In this document: positions 20,571-31,761 of the stretch, piece after piece
How positions within the stretch are numbered: position 1 is the stretch's first letter
Layout of the letters: every line of letters begins with the position of its first letter
Origin: Cordylochernes scorpioides
Taxonomy: Eukaryota > Arthropoda > Arachnida > Pseudoscorpiones > Chernetidae
Direction: 5' to 3'
Assembly: GCA_030710605.1 (NCBI GenBank)
Contig: CP092863.1
Location: 142,754,623-142,818,622 of the forward strand
DNA length: 64,000 nt
Translations under genes and position numbers: made by a program
The notes under the pieces: model-generated
What the model was told of the DNA's origin: nothing
Seen by the model: the letters and a program-made list of their open reading frames with translations, nothing else
Databases searched by the model: none

Positions 20571-21850
20571 AACACAGTGAAGAAGTAGATTATTGAGTAA
20601 ATGGTTGCATCTTGAGAAAAAATATATTTACACACAGTTCAGTTACTTTGTTAGATATTTTTTCCTCTTCTAGGACATTAGAATTGCGTATAAATATTTG
20701 CATCGAGAAATGCTCTTCCATCTTATTAAATTATGACTAGGAGTTTATTGCCTTTAAGGAGCCTGATTGAGAAACTTGATTATGTCAATGATAGGCAAGC
20801 CCATCATACTTCCCTGATCATAAATCTCCTTAGGTTAATCCCATAGTCATCCTTCCACCTCAAACTTCATCTTACTCTTAAAAGCTGTCGCTTCAGAGCT
20901 TTCTTGAAAGGTTAAAAGACATTAAAAGTAGCTTTGTAAAAGTATGGATTGTGTGACTGGCTATTGAAAACTTACCATTTCATCCTACAAGGTAACACAC
21001 GAGTCACCTCAAAAGTATGAGGATAGAAGTTATGATGTAGATGGTTGACCTGTTGTAACAGCAACAGACTCAGGTCTCCTGTTTTTATTCACACATGGAT
21101 ATTCTGTGAAGAGTTTGGAAGCATCACTCGGCGACAATTTTTGATCCACGGAGAATAAAAAGAAAGTATTTTAAAGATAAACATCATAAGGCTTTATGTA
21201 CCCGAAAGCAAGAAAACTAAATTAATTTAAAAAAAAAACTTATCTCTTGAAGCCTGATGATTTCACCTTAATATTGATGCAAGTGAGATTATTTTATTGA
21301 AAAATAAAAGTCTATAAGTTTATTTTAATCAAAGAATACAGTTTCGTAGAGAAAACAATGAGTAACATATCTTCTGTGATTACATCTGAGAGTAGCCATG
21401 GCATTCTCTGTATTTGGTTTCGGCTAGATAATGGTGGCACCTCGTTTCATCACCCCGGCCAATATGCCTTCAGTTCATACCTTCAGCTATAAATAATCGA
21501 ATTTCAATATCTCTCTAAGATTTTCTTCTGATTTACTGTTTGGGCAAGAGGCCACGCAAAATACATTGGGCACTTTTTCGAAGGCTTAGCGTGTTTGGTC
21601 AAGACAAGATGTGCAATTCATATTAAGGCTAGAAGCTATACCATGTACAATAATTTTCGAATTTTCCAAAAGGATAGTCCTTGTCTCTTCCAGAAGCTTT
21701 TCAAAGACAACATGGTGAATGTTATCTCTTGGTGGAGAATTAATTATCTGTGAATGATTTTTTGTAAAATAAATCCACCCAATGGAACACCCTTGTCTGT
21801 TAAATGTTATTTTTACCAGATACAACTTTCAGAAGATAAATTTGTAGACC
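20571..21850. other. Intergenic, nothing recognised
   Basis: Unique A/T-rich sequence shared with copy 2 (46976-48269). A 79-codon minus frame at 21586-21825 is conserved between copies but resembles nothing I know. Copy 2 carries a small tandem duplication of GGCTAGATAATGGT at about 47826-47853. Confidence 0.4.
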
Positions 21851-21851
21851 T

Positions 21852-22505
21852 TTGACATTCTTAGCAACAAGGAAGCGTATACAACTAGCCAAGCAAAATG
21901 ATAATCTACTCCGCCTCAAGAGAGCAGCCATTTATACCCTTCAGACCTGCTTCTACAGTCAAGAACCTCTTCTCAAGAGCGTCGCTAAGTCTGTAAACCG
22001 ACTCCCAACAAACAGCTCTGTCAAAGTGCGATTGCTTCCAACTCACGTTGGAATTCCTGGTAATGAGCTGGCAGACTCTCTGGCAAAGTCTGGATCTCTT
22101 GGCTTTCCTAAGGCCAGGGAATCGACTATCCAACTAAACGAAAGAGACCTCCTCCGTACCATCAAAACCCAATGCCTGCAGGAATGGAAATCTAATGCTG
22201 CACATGACTGATACAGAGCAGGAGGGACAAGAACCAGTTCTGTCTTCCCAAGAGAACAACAATCTTTGATTTCCAGACTTAAGTCTGGTCATCTATAGAC
22301 AATGACTTTCCAGAATGGTTGCAAGGTTTTCCCACTATCTACTAAGTGCAATTCTCAACCTGCAACCCCAAAACACATTATTTACTGTATTGGCTCATCC
22401 ATTGACGAGCTCTCCTCATCCCCTGCAGACACCATCAAAAGTCTCAAGCTCTACGAGCTTGATATCCTGATATGATTGAGTATAGATGAGAAATAAGAAG
22501 GAGGA
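21852..22505 (+). pseudogene. RNase H domain and 3' end of a LINE ORF2 (copy 1)
   Basis: The 119-codon frame at 21852-22211 contains LLPTHVGIPGNELADSLAKS, the HxGxxGNExAD signature of LINE-encoded RNase H, followed by LQEWKSNAAHD and a stop. The continuing 3' part in broken frames reads SGHL, MTFQNGCK and HIIYCIGSSIDELSSSP, the C-terminal finger region. It ends ATGATTGAGTATAGATGAGA then AAGAAGGAGG. RT and endonuclease are missing. Copy 2 counterpart 48271-48920 is nearly identical, so the insertion predates the block split. Confidence 0.75.
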
Positions 22506-24590
22506 AAGGAAGCCTATTACAGATCTATATTTTTAATTTTTTTTGACGTTCCCATTGCTCAAATTCTAGAATTTAATTGCGTGCTACTTGCAAGATCATC
22601 ATGCTTCACGTCACTAATTAAACTATATGTTATCTAAAGTGATTTTTTATTTGTGTATCTCATTATAAGATCTTTGACACATTTTTTTCTCAAGTTTAAA
22701 TCAAATTCCTGATTTGATGTATTCAACCCTTGTAGGTGAAATGAAATCGGCAAATTATATTTTAATTTAGTTTATTCTTAACCTGACTTAAACTATGCTC
22801 TTGGATCGCAATTCTGACAATTTGAGTTATGCGTTTCATTTTGCTTATAACAAAGGCATAATTTATCCTATAAGCTTCGCATGAAAGCCAACTTAATCTG
22901 TAAATTTTTATTGGTTTAATGAAAGGAATTGATCAAAATTCTGGTCCAAAGCAAATAAGGCATTGAATACTAAATTAATGTATACCCAAATACAAGTAAT
23001 AAGTAATTTCTTTTGTTCCAAAAATTATTGCTAGAAATTATTTAAAAACTTGAATAATATAAAATAATAATTTTGGATATGAAAATTGGAAACAAGATTT
23101 TATTCTCTTACAGAATGGATACTTTACCCAAAGAAATTATAATACCCTGTCCAATTGAGATATTATTTTTAAAAATATATGTATTTTAAGATCTGGAAAT
23201 TAAATTAACCATAAAATATTAAAAACGGAAAATCCAGACTGCCTTTAAACTGTATAACCTAATTTTGGGAAATATCAATCTCTGCGAAGATATTTACTGG
23301 CTTCTCGGAAATATCTTAGCTTACATAATAAATACTACCAGATTTTCGTGGCTTAGGTACTGCTAGATTTAATGTCCTCAAAAATCTGATACCTCAACTT
23401 ACTATGTAATGTAATCACACTAGAACAAATTATCCAAACAAGAATAACCAACTCTAAGCTCTACCTACATTTAAAAAGTATACATACATCATTTGAAGTA
23501 GTAAAATTATCTACTTAATGATCTACCACTGCCAGCTAAACGCTTCATCCCACAGCAATGAATCCTACCTCCCTTTCTTAATAAAATATTATTTAAAAAA
23601 TACAAAGAAAAAAAAATATTGCGAAATATGCAAAAAAGAAATTAAAAACTGAATTGATATTTATATATTTAAATGCATAGCCTCCAGATATTTTTCTACA
23701 GGATTGGTAGAATTAAACACAAGCACAAGCAAAAAGCTTGGTTTTCTAATTATTATTTTTATTATTCTAATAATTTTTCTTTATGTTTTTAGATAATTTC
23801 TGTATACAGCTATTTAATAAAAAGTTTGTGTGTGGGTATTTAAAGATTGCAGCTATAATATTTTCTATAAAGAATTTGAATGATCAATATTCTTTACCAA
23901 GGTTTTTTTTTTGTTATGAAGAATTGCTCTATATATAAAGTGTGTTTTTTAAAGAAACTAAGAATCTTACTATCTAAAAAAAAATGTTTGAAATATATTT
24001 TTATCCAGTATTTCAAAAATAGTTTAAGATTTGGAGATATAAAAGGTTTTATTTATATAACATAAATAAAATATTTTATGAAAACACAAAATTTGAGATA
24101 AATTGAAATATTTGAAAAAAATAAACAGTAATTTTCTAAAATAAGAACTTTGGTTAATTTAAATAAGAAATCAAATCCTTGATATAATAATCCCGAAAGG
24201 GGGATAAAAGTGAAAAAATATCCTATTTAAATACTCGATAAAACATGATAAAAGAAATAATGATATTTGAAAGACCCAGATTTGCATAATAATTACTAAA
24301 TCTAATAAATTAAATTTTAAAATGATATTATTATTGCTTAATAATTCCGTTTTTATTAAAAAAAATAATTTTAAAGGGATGGTACAAGCAAAAGAAAGTG
24401 TAAATTAGATTTTAAAAATTTTAAAATTGCACATTTGTGATTCCTTAAACGATACATTGTTTATTTGATATTTTTTCAAAAAATATGATGGTTTACAATT
24501 GAGATTTTTCTTTTAATATTTTATTAAAGATTTAAAACTTTTCAGCGATCAATATTATCATCACAGAAAAAAAGTTTCAAGCCGTTTCTT
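22506..24590. other. A/T-rich intergenic DNA upstream of eEF1A-a
   Basis: No gene, RNA or clear repeat recognised. Copy 2 lacks roughly the segment 22785-23000. Mostly homopolymeric A/T tracts. Confidence 0.5.
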
Positions 24591-24595
24591 TTTTT

Positions 24596-24681
24596 TATAA
24601 TATTGCCGGCACCACTGTTGCATATCTTCCTTTTAGCCTCTACGTTTCTAACTTGACTGAACGTTACATCCATTTTCATCG
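24596..24681 (+). promoter_or_regulatory. Probable eEF1A-a core promoter and 5' UTR exon (copy 1)
   Basis: TATAATAT at 24596-24603 lies about 28 bp before CTTCCTTTTAG (24626), a pyrimidine tract like the 5'-TOP starts of translation-factor mRNAs. The leader ends CCATTTTCATCG|GTAAGTAGG at 24681. The intron of about 990 bp would end at TTGTTTTGAGCAG just before the ATG. Start site and splice are inferred from motifs only. Confidence 0.6.
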
Positions 24682-25672
24682 GTAAGTAGGAAAAATTTAT
24701 AGGGATTTCAAAGGGTTTTTGTTAAAATTCACGCAATTTCATTTTGTTTAAAGCTTCTTTAACACGTTATTTTAATATTTTATTTAAAAAAGGGTCTCTA
24801 AAACCGGTTTTTTCGGCACCGGATCTTTATTAAGGGTTGAGGTATTTCGACATTTGGCAATTTGTTCTGTAGCTTTCCATGAAAGTTATTTCTAATTGTA
24901 ATGAATTCTTTAGCAATGTTTCAAATAAATACATCCTGTTTATTAATATAATTATTTTAAATCCCCGTTACCGGTTAGAAAACAAAGTATGTTTTGAAAG
25001 GGTTAATTTGACTCAAAAAGGTGTTTTTTGAAGTTGTTGAAGAGTTTATGAGCTAAAATTCGCCAAAAGCTAAACTGCTGGAAAGTTAGTTATCGATTGA
25101 AAAAGTTTTTGCCACGTGGTACGCCGTCTGGCTCGTAGACGTGGAACTATAATTATTAAAGCGCTTGTTTATAAATGTTAAAAATACTAATATACTGTCA
25201 TTTAAATTGAATTATGTTGCACATTTTTACTGCTTTATGAGTATAAGAGATAACGCAATCCTTTGATACCCTGTTAGGCCTAAGTAGTGAGGGAGGGTAA
25301 GACGCCGCGTATTGTTGTCTACATTTCGTCCCAAACGATTAATAATATTGACAGTGTATAAAGATTTAATTCTAACAAAACACTTATATAAAGTTTGTTT
25401 ATATGTAATCAGTGATTAATAAAACGCTTTCATTGTTCTCGCATCAGATATAAGTATACCAGTAAAAACAAAGAGTGTTTAAAAGTATTTTATGTACTTT
25501 TTATTAAGTTTTAGCGATTTTATTTTTATAATATTATTCGCCTTGAATTACATTTTTATTACAATATTGTAAAAAGGTTTCAGTATCAAATTAAACAATT
25601 TCTATAATATTTAAAAAAAATTATCAGTATTTTGTGATTATAATTTTTTTGTTGTTGTTTTGAGCAGCAGCC

Positions 25673-27176
25673 ATGGGAAAGGAAAAGACCCATATTAACA
25701 TTGTCGTCATTGGACACGTCGACTCTGGCAAGTCCACCTCCACTGGTCACCTCATCTACAAATGTGGTGGTATTGACAAGCGTACCATCGAGAAGTTTGA
25801 AAAGGAAGCCCAGGAAATGGGCAAGGGTTCCTTCAAGTACGCCTGGGTGTTGGACAAGCTGAAGGCCGAGCGTGAACGTGGTATCACCATTGACATCACC
25901 CTGTGGAAGTTCGAGACTGCCAAGTACTACGCCACCGTCATTGATGCCCCAGGCCATCGTGATTTCATCAAGAACATGATCACTGGAACCTCCCAGGCTG
26001 ATTGCGCTGTCCTCATTGTGGCTGCCGGTACTGGAGAGTTCGAAGCTGGTATCTCCAAGAATGGACAGACCCGTGAGCATGCCCTTCTGGCTTACACCTT
26101 GGGTGTCAAGCAGATGATTGTGGGAGTGAACAAGATGGACTCCACTGAGCCACCCTTTAGCGAGAGCCGTTTCGAGGAAATCAAGAAGGAAGTCAGTGCC
26201 TACATCAAGAAGATCGGTTACAACCCAATCCAGGTTCCTTTCGTGCCCATCTCTGGTTTCCACGGAGACAACATGATCGAGCCCAGCAGCAACATGGGAT
26301 GGTACAAGGGATGGGCTATTGAGCGCAAGTCTGGAAAGGCTGATGGCAAGACCCTCCTCAATGCCCTCGACGCTATGGAGCCCCCAAGCCGTCCCATGGA
26401 CAAGGCTTTGAGACTTCCCCTGCAGGATGTCTACAAAATTGGAGGTAAGTTTCCACCAAAGGTAATATTTACACAATTCTAAAATTGTGCCTGTCTATAG
26501 GTATTGGAACGGTGCCCGTCGGACGTGTGGAGACTGGTGTCCTGAAGCCCGGCACTGTTGTGACCTTCGCCCCCGCCAACATCACCACTGAGGTCAAGTC
26601 TGTGGAGATGCACCACGAGGCCCTCACTGAGGCCGTCCCCGGTGACAACGTTGGTTTCAACGTGAAGAACGTCTCTGTGAAGGAGCTCCGTCGTGGCTAC
26701 GTTGCTGGAGACAGCAAGGACAATCCCCCTAAGGCAACTGAGGAATTCACCGCCCAGGTCATCGTCCTCAACCACCCTGGTCAAATCTCCAACGGCTACA
26801 CCCCCGTGCTGGATTGCCACACCGCCCACATTGCCTGCAAGTTCCGGGAGATCAAGGAGAAGTGCGATCGTCGTTCCGGCAAGAAGCTTGAAGGTAATCA
26901 TTTCATATCTTAACTTTCGAACATGTTCTAAAGCAAACTTTGCTTTGTGTAGACCTCCCTAAGGCCATCAAGTCTGGTGATGCCGCCATTGTTGACCTGG
27001 TTCCCACCAAGCCCATGTGTGTGGAGAGCTTTACCGCTTTCCCCCCTCTTGGCAGGTTTGCTGTGCGTGACATGAGGCAGACTGTGGCTGTCGGAGTCAT
27101 CAAGTCTGTCAAGCCTAAGGACCCCAGTGGTGGCAAGGTGACCAAGGCTGCTGAGAAGGCCCAGAAAAAGAAGTAA
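25673..27176 (+). CDS. eEF1A: Translation elongation factor 1-alpha, paralog a (copy 1)
   Basis: Three coding exons: 25673-26444, 26501-26893 and 26953-27176, with introns of 56 and 59 bp (GTAAGT..TCTATAG; GTAATC..TGTGTAG). The product is 462 residues, the normal eEF1A length. G-domain motifs: G1 GHVDSGKS (14-21), DAPGH (91-95), NKMD (153-156) and SGF (194-196). Domains 2 and 3 follow ([20 protein letters not shown]) and a lysine-rich C-terminus. It delivers aminoacyl-tRNA to the ribosome with GTP hydrolysis in the cytosol. ATG context is good (GCAGCCATGG). AATAAA at 27229-27234 is the likely polyA signal. Compared with copy 2, residues near [12 protein letters not shown] differ in a tight cluster. 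It appears intact and functional. Confidence 0.97.
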
Positions 27177-27613
27177 TTTAAAGCTGGACTTGTTGGAGGG
27201 TCTATAGTAAACTGTCTGTCAATTTTTAAATAAAACTAATTTTCTAACTTGTTTCTTTGCTTTATATATTCATTCATTACATTTAATTCATTAAAGATTC
27301 ATATATGTCCAAATAAAATACAATAAATACGATTTTAATTAAGTCATAACATATTTTAAAAAGGACCTATTATGTATAACAAACGAAAACCGGTCTAGTT
27401 TGGTATCGATTTAAGGGTTAGGTTTGTAAACATTGTATATTAAAAAATCAATTTACCCAGGCCTTTTTTTCGTAGCCATTTAAAGTTATTTAAATATTAG
27501 GAATAGCTATTTATTATTACTTTTAGGCCATTTTCAAATTTAAAATATCAAAAAAGCTATTTTGCTAATATTTAATACAAGTTCTAAAAGAATTATCATC
27601 ATCGTAAGTATTG

Positions 27614-27685
27614 AGCTGGAAAAGGCACGTGAATAGTGAGGCCTAGCGGTATTCTACGATCGCCCAAATTTATCCAATAAAATCG
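27614..27685 (+). other. Possible 5' UTR exon of eEF1A-b
   Basis: An island conserved in both copies contains an E-box (CACGTG at 27626-27631) and ends AATAAAATCG|GTAAGTAC, resembling the eEF1A-a leader end (TTTTCATCG|GTAAGTAGG). If joined to the acceptor TGCTGCTGCAG before the eEF1A-b ATG, the intron would be about 10.5 kb. Inference only. Counterpart ends at 53892. Confidence 0.3.
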
Positions 27686-28470
27686 GTAAGTACAATTTAA
27701 ATATATCTTCAAAATATATTTATATTAATTTAAAATATCACTAAGCATCAAATCACATACTTATTTACCTCTTATGTCAAATAATATTTATTTTTTATAA
27801 GTTTGGGAATATCGTGTGGTATTTAAAGTTTTTGATTAATCGTGTCTATATAATAAAGAACGTTATATATTTTAACGATTTATATATCCACTTTTTAACT
27901 TTATTTCTATACGTTTTTATTGGAGATAAACAATTTAATTTATCTTTAGCCTAATGTGTATTCCAAACACAAGTCATTTAATATCTATAATATAAATTAT
28001 TTAGACACCTTTTTAAATACTAAAATCAAGTATGATAAGGTACAATTCGGATTATAGATTAGAAATTGTTTCTCTAATTGCAAAATATTTTCAATTAGCT
28101 CTTTTTTAAGCTCTAAAGGGTTTTCTAGAAATGCTTTGTACTTTTTAACAATTTTTAGAAGCCTTGTAGTTTTGTATATCACACACTTTGTTCCATTATC
28201 ATAATATTCAATCAAAAAGCTTAAATGTTTGAGTAAGTGTAGAATAAATTGAGCCTCCCCCCCCTTTTTTTTTTGTTTTTTTATTACAACATACCTCTAG
28301 GGGTTTACCTCATTGTATATATCGCAAATTAGGTGTTGTTTCCCAATATATATATATAGTTATAGTAAGTCAATATTAATATTTTTGGGTTAATCTTAGG
28401 TTAGTAAGCCAACATAGATGTATCAGTGCTTACTTTGTGCAATCAAATCTCATATCAACTGTAATTTCTT
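27686..28470. other. A/T-rich intergenic or intronic DNA
   Basis: No gene recognised. A C-run next to a T-run at about 28257-28273 varies in length from copy 2 (54471-54489). Confidence 0.4.
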
Positions 28471-28484
28471 TGGAATGAAATAAT

Positions 28485-28968
28485 GATAAGATACAATTAG
28501 GATTATAGATTATAAACACAAGGTAAATAAATAGTGTGTGATGTTTCGGTAACAGCGTTGTTACCATCTTCAGACAAAAGTACTGAATGAGAAAGATATC
28601 ACAGTATGTTATAAATAGTTACTGTTATCAAGTGTGTAAACAAGATAGCAGATAAGAAGATAGTTTTATATAAGAACCCTAAAATATTATTCTTTGGATT
28701 ACAAGTGGAAAAAACCCTCATTATTATTTTTGATTTTGATGATTTTTTTTTTGCTTATCCCAAAAAAAAAAAAAAGTGCCGTGACCAGGATTCGAAACTG
28801 GGTTATTGTGGCCACAATGCAATGTCCTAACCACTAGACAATCATACCAGATAGATATAATTGATAGCATATCTATTAGCAGCATATCTGTTAATATCAT
28901 TGTACTTTTGTCTGAAGATGGTAACAATGCTGTTACCGAGATGTCGCACTTTATTTGGTTATTTACCA
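28485..28968. mobile_element. GTTTCGGTAACA MITE arms enclosing a tRNA-His-like element
   Basis: The left arm (TTATAAACACAAGGTAAATA, TGATGTTTCGGTAACAGCGT) and right arm (GATGGTAACAATGCTGTTAC, CGAGATGTCGCACTTTATTT) belong to the common foldback family but are separated by about 370 bp that includes the tRNA-like sequence. Counterpart 54705-55208. Confidence 0.65.
28777..28850 (-). tRNA. tRNA-His-like pseudogene or SINE head
   Basis: The minus strand reads TGATTGTCTAGTGGTTAGGA, then CATTGCATTGTGGCCACAAT (anticodon GTG), CAGTTTCGAATCCTGG, TCACGGCA. The 3' half fits tRNA-His, but the anticodon stem has two mismatches and the T stem and acceptor are imperfect. T(14)GGG follows. Copy 2 (55008-55081) pairs slightly better. 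Confidence 0.5.
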
Positions 28969-28998
28969 TGGGTTTGGAATGAAATAGTTTTTAATCTG

Positions 28999-29460
28999 AT
29001 AAAGCACAATTTGAATTAAAGATTATAGATACAAGAAAATAGGACCTAATCCAAATAAATTAATAGTGTGTGAGATTTTGGTAGCAACGCTGTTACTGAA
29101 ATGTCGCACACTATTAATTTATTTGGATTAGGTCTTATTTTCTTGTATCTATAGTTTTTAACCTACTAATTACCAGTAAAACACTAGAACTTTAGGTTTA
29201 TCCACATTGATAAAGCACAATTTGGATTATAGATACAAGAATATATTACTTAATCCAAATAATTTAATAGTGTGTGACGTTTCGGTAACAGTATTGTTAC
29301 CGTCATCAGGCAAAATATTAAATGAGAAAAAAGTTTAAGAACATGCTGTGATATTTTTTCTCATTTATTCTTTTGTCTGATGATTGTAACAATGCTGTTA
29401 CCGAAACGTCACATACTATTTATTTAGATTAGGTATTATTTTCTTGTGTTTATCCTCATT
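28999..29460. mobile_element. Two further MITEs of the GTTTCGGTAACA family
   Basis: 28999-29152 is a compact foldback (AGATACAAGAAAATAGGACC and its inverse, with no internal spacer). 29208-29450 has the same arms with an internal segment CATCAGGCAAAATATTAAAT. Counterparts 55236-55392 and 55447-55670. Confidence 0.75.
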
Positions 29461-29507
29461 GTTTAAATATTAAATATTAAATTTTGCTAATGGATGTTAT
29501 ATATAAT

Positions 29508-29880
29508 TTTTTTTTGCTTATCCTTAGTACACGTGGTACAGGCCATGATAATCATGGTGGGTAGAAGTAGGCGACTGCTTTTACTGTAAGTGCACCGCAT
29601 GTATGAGTTTTATATGATGTCTTGGAGTGTTTTTTTCCCTTATACATCCATGTAAAGATATCCTCCATTTATCTTCTTTCTCATCTCCACTCAATCATAT
29701 GGTATCAAGCTTGTTGATGGTGTCTGCCGAGGAAGAGTAGAGCTCATCAATGGATGAGTCAATAATTGGAGCTAAGTAAGTGGCCTGCCACTGAGTAGTG
29801 CTTCCAGTCTTAAGGCAGACGCATTCTACTTCACCTAGTCATGATGGTTGTCAAATCTCCCCTCCATTTATAATTAGGGG
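29508..29880 (-). mobile_element. SINE 3' fragment followed by (AAG)-tailed LINE 3' fragment
   Basis: 29508-29600 matches the last 90 bp of the tRNA-SINE (TAGTACACGTGGTACAGGCC). 29660-29880 is the RNase H LINE 3' region (CTCATCTCCACTCAATCATA, GTAGAGCTCATCAATGGATG), partly rearranged. Counterparts 55735-55830 and 55895-56100. Confidence 0.65.
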
Positions 29881-29907
29881 AACCCTTAACATATTTACCT
29901 ACTAGTT

Positions 29908-30410
29908 ATAAACACAAGGTAATAAGACCAAATAAATAGTGTGTGACGTTTCGGTAACAGCGTTGTTACCATCTTCAGACAAAAGTATTGAATGATCCAA
30001 TATATATCACACACAAAAGCCTTTATTAAGACACACAGGTCTTACAGAGGATTCTCCTTGGGGTTACAAAACGGAGAAACCTATGAAAGTGGGAAATAAA
30101 AAATGGAGAAAGATTATATACATTTGGTAAATATATACAGATTATAAGAAAGAATAAAAAAATAAGAAGAATAAAAAAATCAAAAAAAAAAAAAATTTTT
30201 TTTTGGAAATATGGATGGGAGAAGTGGAGAGCGAAAAGAGGAAAGAAAACAGGTATTTACATATGGAACAAGACAATTTAAGCTCTCACACAACACAGGT
30301 GGGCCATGTATTTTTTAAGAAATCTTTGAGATTTCCCAGGAAAATCCGCGTGTTCAGGGTGATCCAATATATATCTATAATCCAAATTGTGCCTTATCAA
30401 CTAGTTATAA
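29908..30410. mobile_element. GTTTCGGTAACA MITE split by a LINE insertion
   Basis: The left part (ATAAACACAAGGTAATAAGA, GTGTGACGTTTCGGTAACAG) runs to 29992. The right end (TATAATCCAAATTGTGCCTT) resumes after 30375. The uninterrupted version is at 56145-56285 in copy 2. Confidence 0.75.
30009..30359 (-). mobile_element. 5'-truncated LINE-B-type insertion with 16-bp TSD
   Basis: Flanked by TGATCCAATATATATC at 29993-30008 and 30360-30375. The body (CTTTATTAAGACACACAGGT, CCTTGGGGTTACAAAACGGA, up to AATCCGCGTGTTCAGG) is the same 3' UTR as 41344-41700. Copy 2 has the empty site at about 56235-56255. Minus orientation; 351 bp, no coding. Confidence 0.9.
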
Positions 30411-30654
30411 GTTAACGTTTTGGAAGTCTTTGCATATTTATTACTAATCCCCCTCCCTACTACACTTAACTAGTTATGTCTTCCTCATTGCTTTTCCCTT
30501 AAGGAGAAATTTTCCTCTAGTCACATCTTGTAAAAATGTCTTGCAAGTCTTGTCTGTTTTCTTTGATAAGTTATAATTTTGGTGGTTGGCTGGCAAATTG
30601 CTGAAAGAGAATAAATCCAATATGTTTGGGTACCATCTTAAGGAATAAAATGTA

Positions 30655-30735
30655 AGATAGTGGACATTGCTGCTGCTATGATAGAGATGCATGGAGACAT
30701 CTGAGGCTCTTCATTGGACATAACAACAATACTCA
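30655..30735. repeat. 92-bp repeat unit (single copy)
   Basis: AGATAGTGGACATTGCTGCT, GATAGAGATGCATGGAGACA, TCTGAGGCTCTTCATTGGAC. Sister of the unit at 31335-31435 and the cluster at 56530-56890. Confidence 0.65.
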
Positions 30736-30936
30736 CTCCCATCAATAATTGACAATATGACCCAGAATAAGTATATTGCTACGGCGTTTTATGGTTTCCA
30801 CAAGTCCATATCTCAGAAGAAAGCCAAGTGACACTCACTTTCTTACTGCTACTCTTTTTGTGTTGTTTTTCTTGCCTCCCTCTTTCTCTTTCTTGTTTTT
30901 TTTTTCTTTTTCTTCTGTCTATATCATTGTTTCCTT

Positions 30937-31254
30937 GGGGGGTCGGTGGAAGGCTGGTTAAACCGTTTGGTTTACGACCACTACGACCCGGGTTCGATCC
31001 CCGCATTGGACACTTTTTTTCTGTTAAAAAAAAAAAAAATGCTCCAATGGCCCCCGATTCTTGCAAATGTCCAACCCCACCAGCGAGTGCAAGTAACCAA
31101 ACGGGGCTCTGGCACATTTGTAAGTGCAAAGTCGAACTGCTTTCACATGTGTAGACATGTGGTGCGCTTACAGTAAAAAGCAGTCGCTAACTACCCACCA
31201 TGATTATCATGGCCTGTACCACGTGTACTAGGGATAAGCAAAAAAAAAAAAAAA
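30937..31254 (+). mobile_element. Full-length tRNA-derived SINE with TSD
   Basis: TSD ATTGTTTCCTT at 30926-30936 and 31255-31265. Head GGGGGGTCGGTGGAAGGCTG; B-box GGTTCGATCCCC; body with CAACCCCACCAGCGAGTGCA and ATGTGTAGACATGTGGTGCG; end TACTAGGGATAAGC(A)n. Absent from copy 2. It defines the family consensus in this window. Confidence 0.9.
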
Positions 31255-31289
31255 ATTGTTTCCTTTGTCTCACTGCTTTGTTCTTATGC

Positions 31290-31435
31290 ATACCTCTGGT
31301 GAATCCTAAATAAAGGCTTTTTGTTGTTGACAACAACAATACAGTATACACACCCAAGATAGTGGACATTGCTGCTGCTGTGATAGAGATGCATGGAGAC
31401 ATCTGAGGCTCTTCTTTGGACACGACAACAACAAA
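31290..31435. repeat. LINE-type tail plus 92-bp repeat unit
   Basis: AATCCTAAATAAAGGCTTTT and GTTGTTG are followed directly by a 92-bp unit (CAGTATACACACCCAAGATA..GACACGACAACAAC). Confidence 0.55.
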
Positions 31436-31439
31436 TAAA

Positions 31440-31600
31440 ATGTAGTGAATCCGCATTAAGTACTTGATAGAATTATCTATAAAAAGAAAGGCCAGCTCCT
31501 CTGTCAAAATAAACACCATCAATTGACAGTCTCCACAAACTAGCGGACTCAGGTTAGTGACAACACCAGCTTTGGAAAAGTGCCCATCTGTATAGACCAT
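31440..31600 (-). pseudogene. Candidate coding remnant, unknown (copy 1)
   Basis: The minus frame contains FSKAGVVTNLSPLVCGDCQL and IKYLMRIHY. In copy 2 (56885-57094) the same frame stays open, with GNCQLMAFILTGEVAFLFID. Conservation of frame and a CX2C pair hint at an exon or an old transposon piece; no family recognised. Confidence 0.3.
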
Positions 31601-31761
31601 GGTTTCAAGCTGATGAGTTATTTTTATAGATCAATATCCTCCTAACCAAAATTTTTGTGTCTATGATAAAAATTTGTAAACTAAAAAAAAATGCTACAAT
31701 TTTTCTTTTAAAATATATTTTATTGGGAATTTTTAGGTCTTACCCCTTTTACAATCTGTAC

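Noticed and set aside
25586-26476. Long minus-strand ORFs opposite eEF1A (also 51830-52681, 26479-26901, 52700-53107, 62903-63487)
   Set aside because: Antisense shadows of the codon-biased eEF1A exons, with no recognisable domains.
31187-31600. 137-codon minus ORF as one gene
   Set aside because: It spans the SINE edge, a LINE tail and a 92-bp repeat; only the part at 31440-31600 is listed as a weak candidate.
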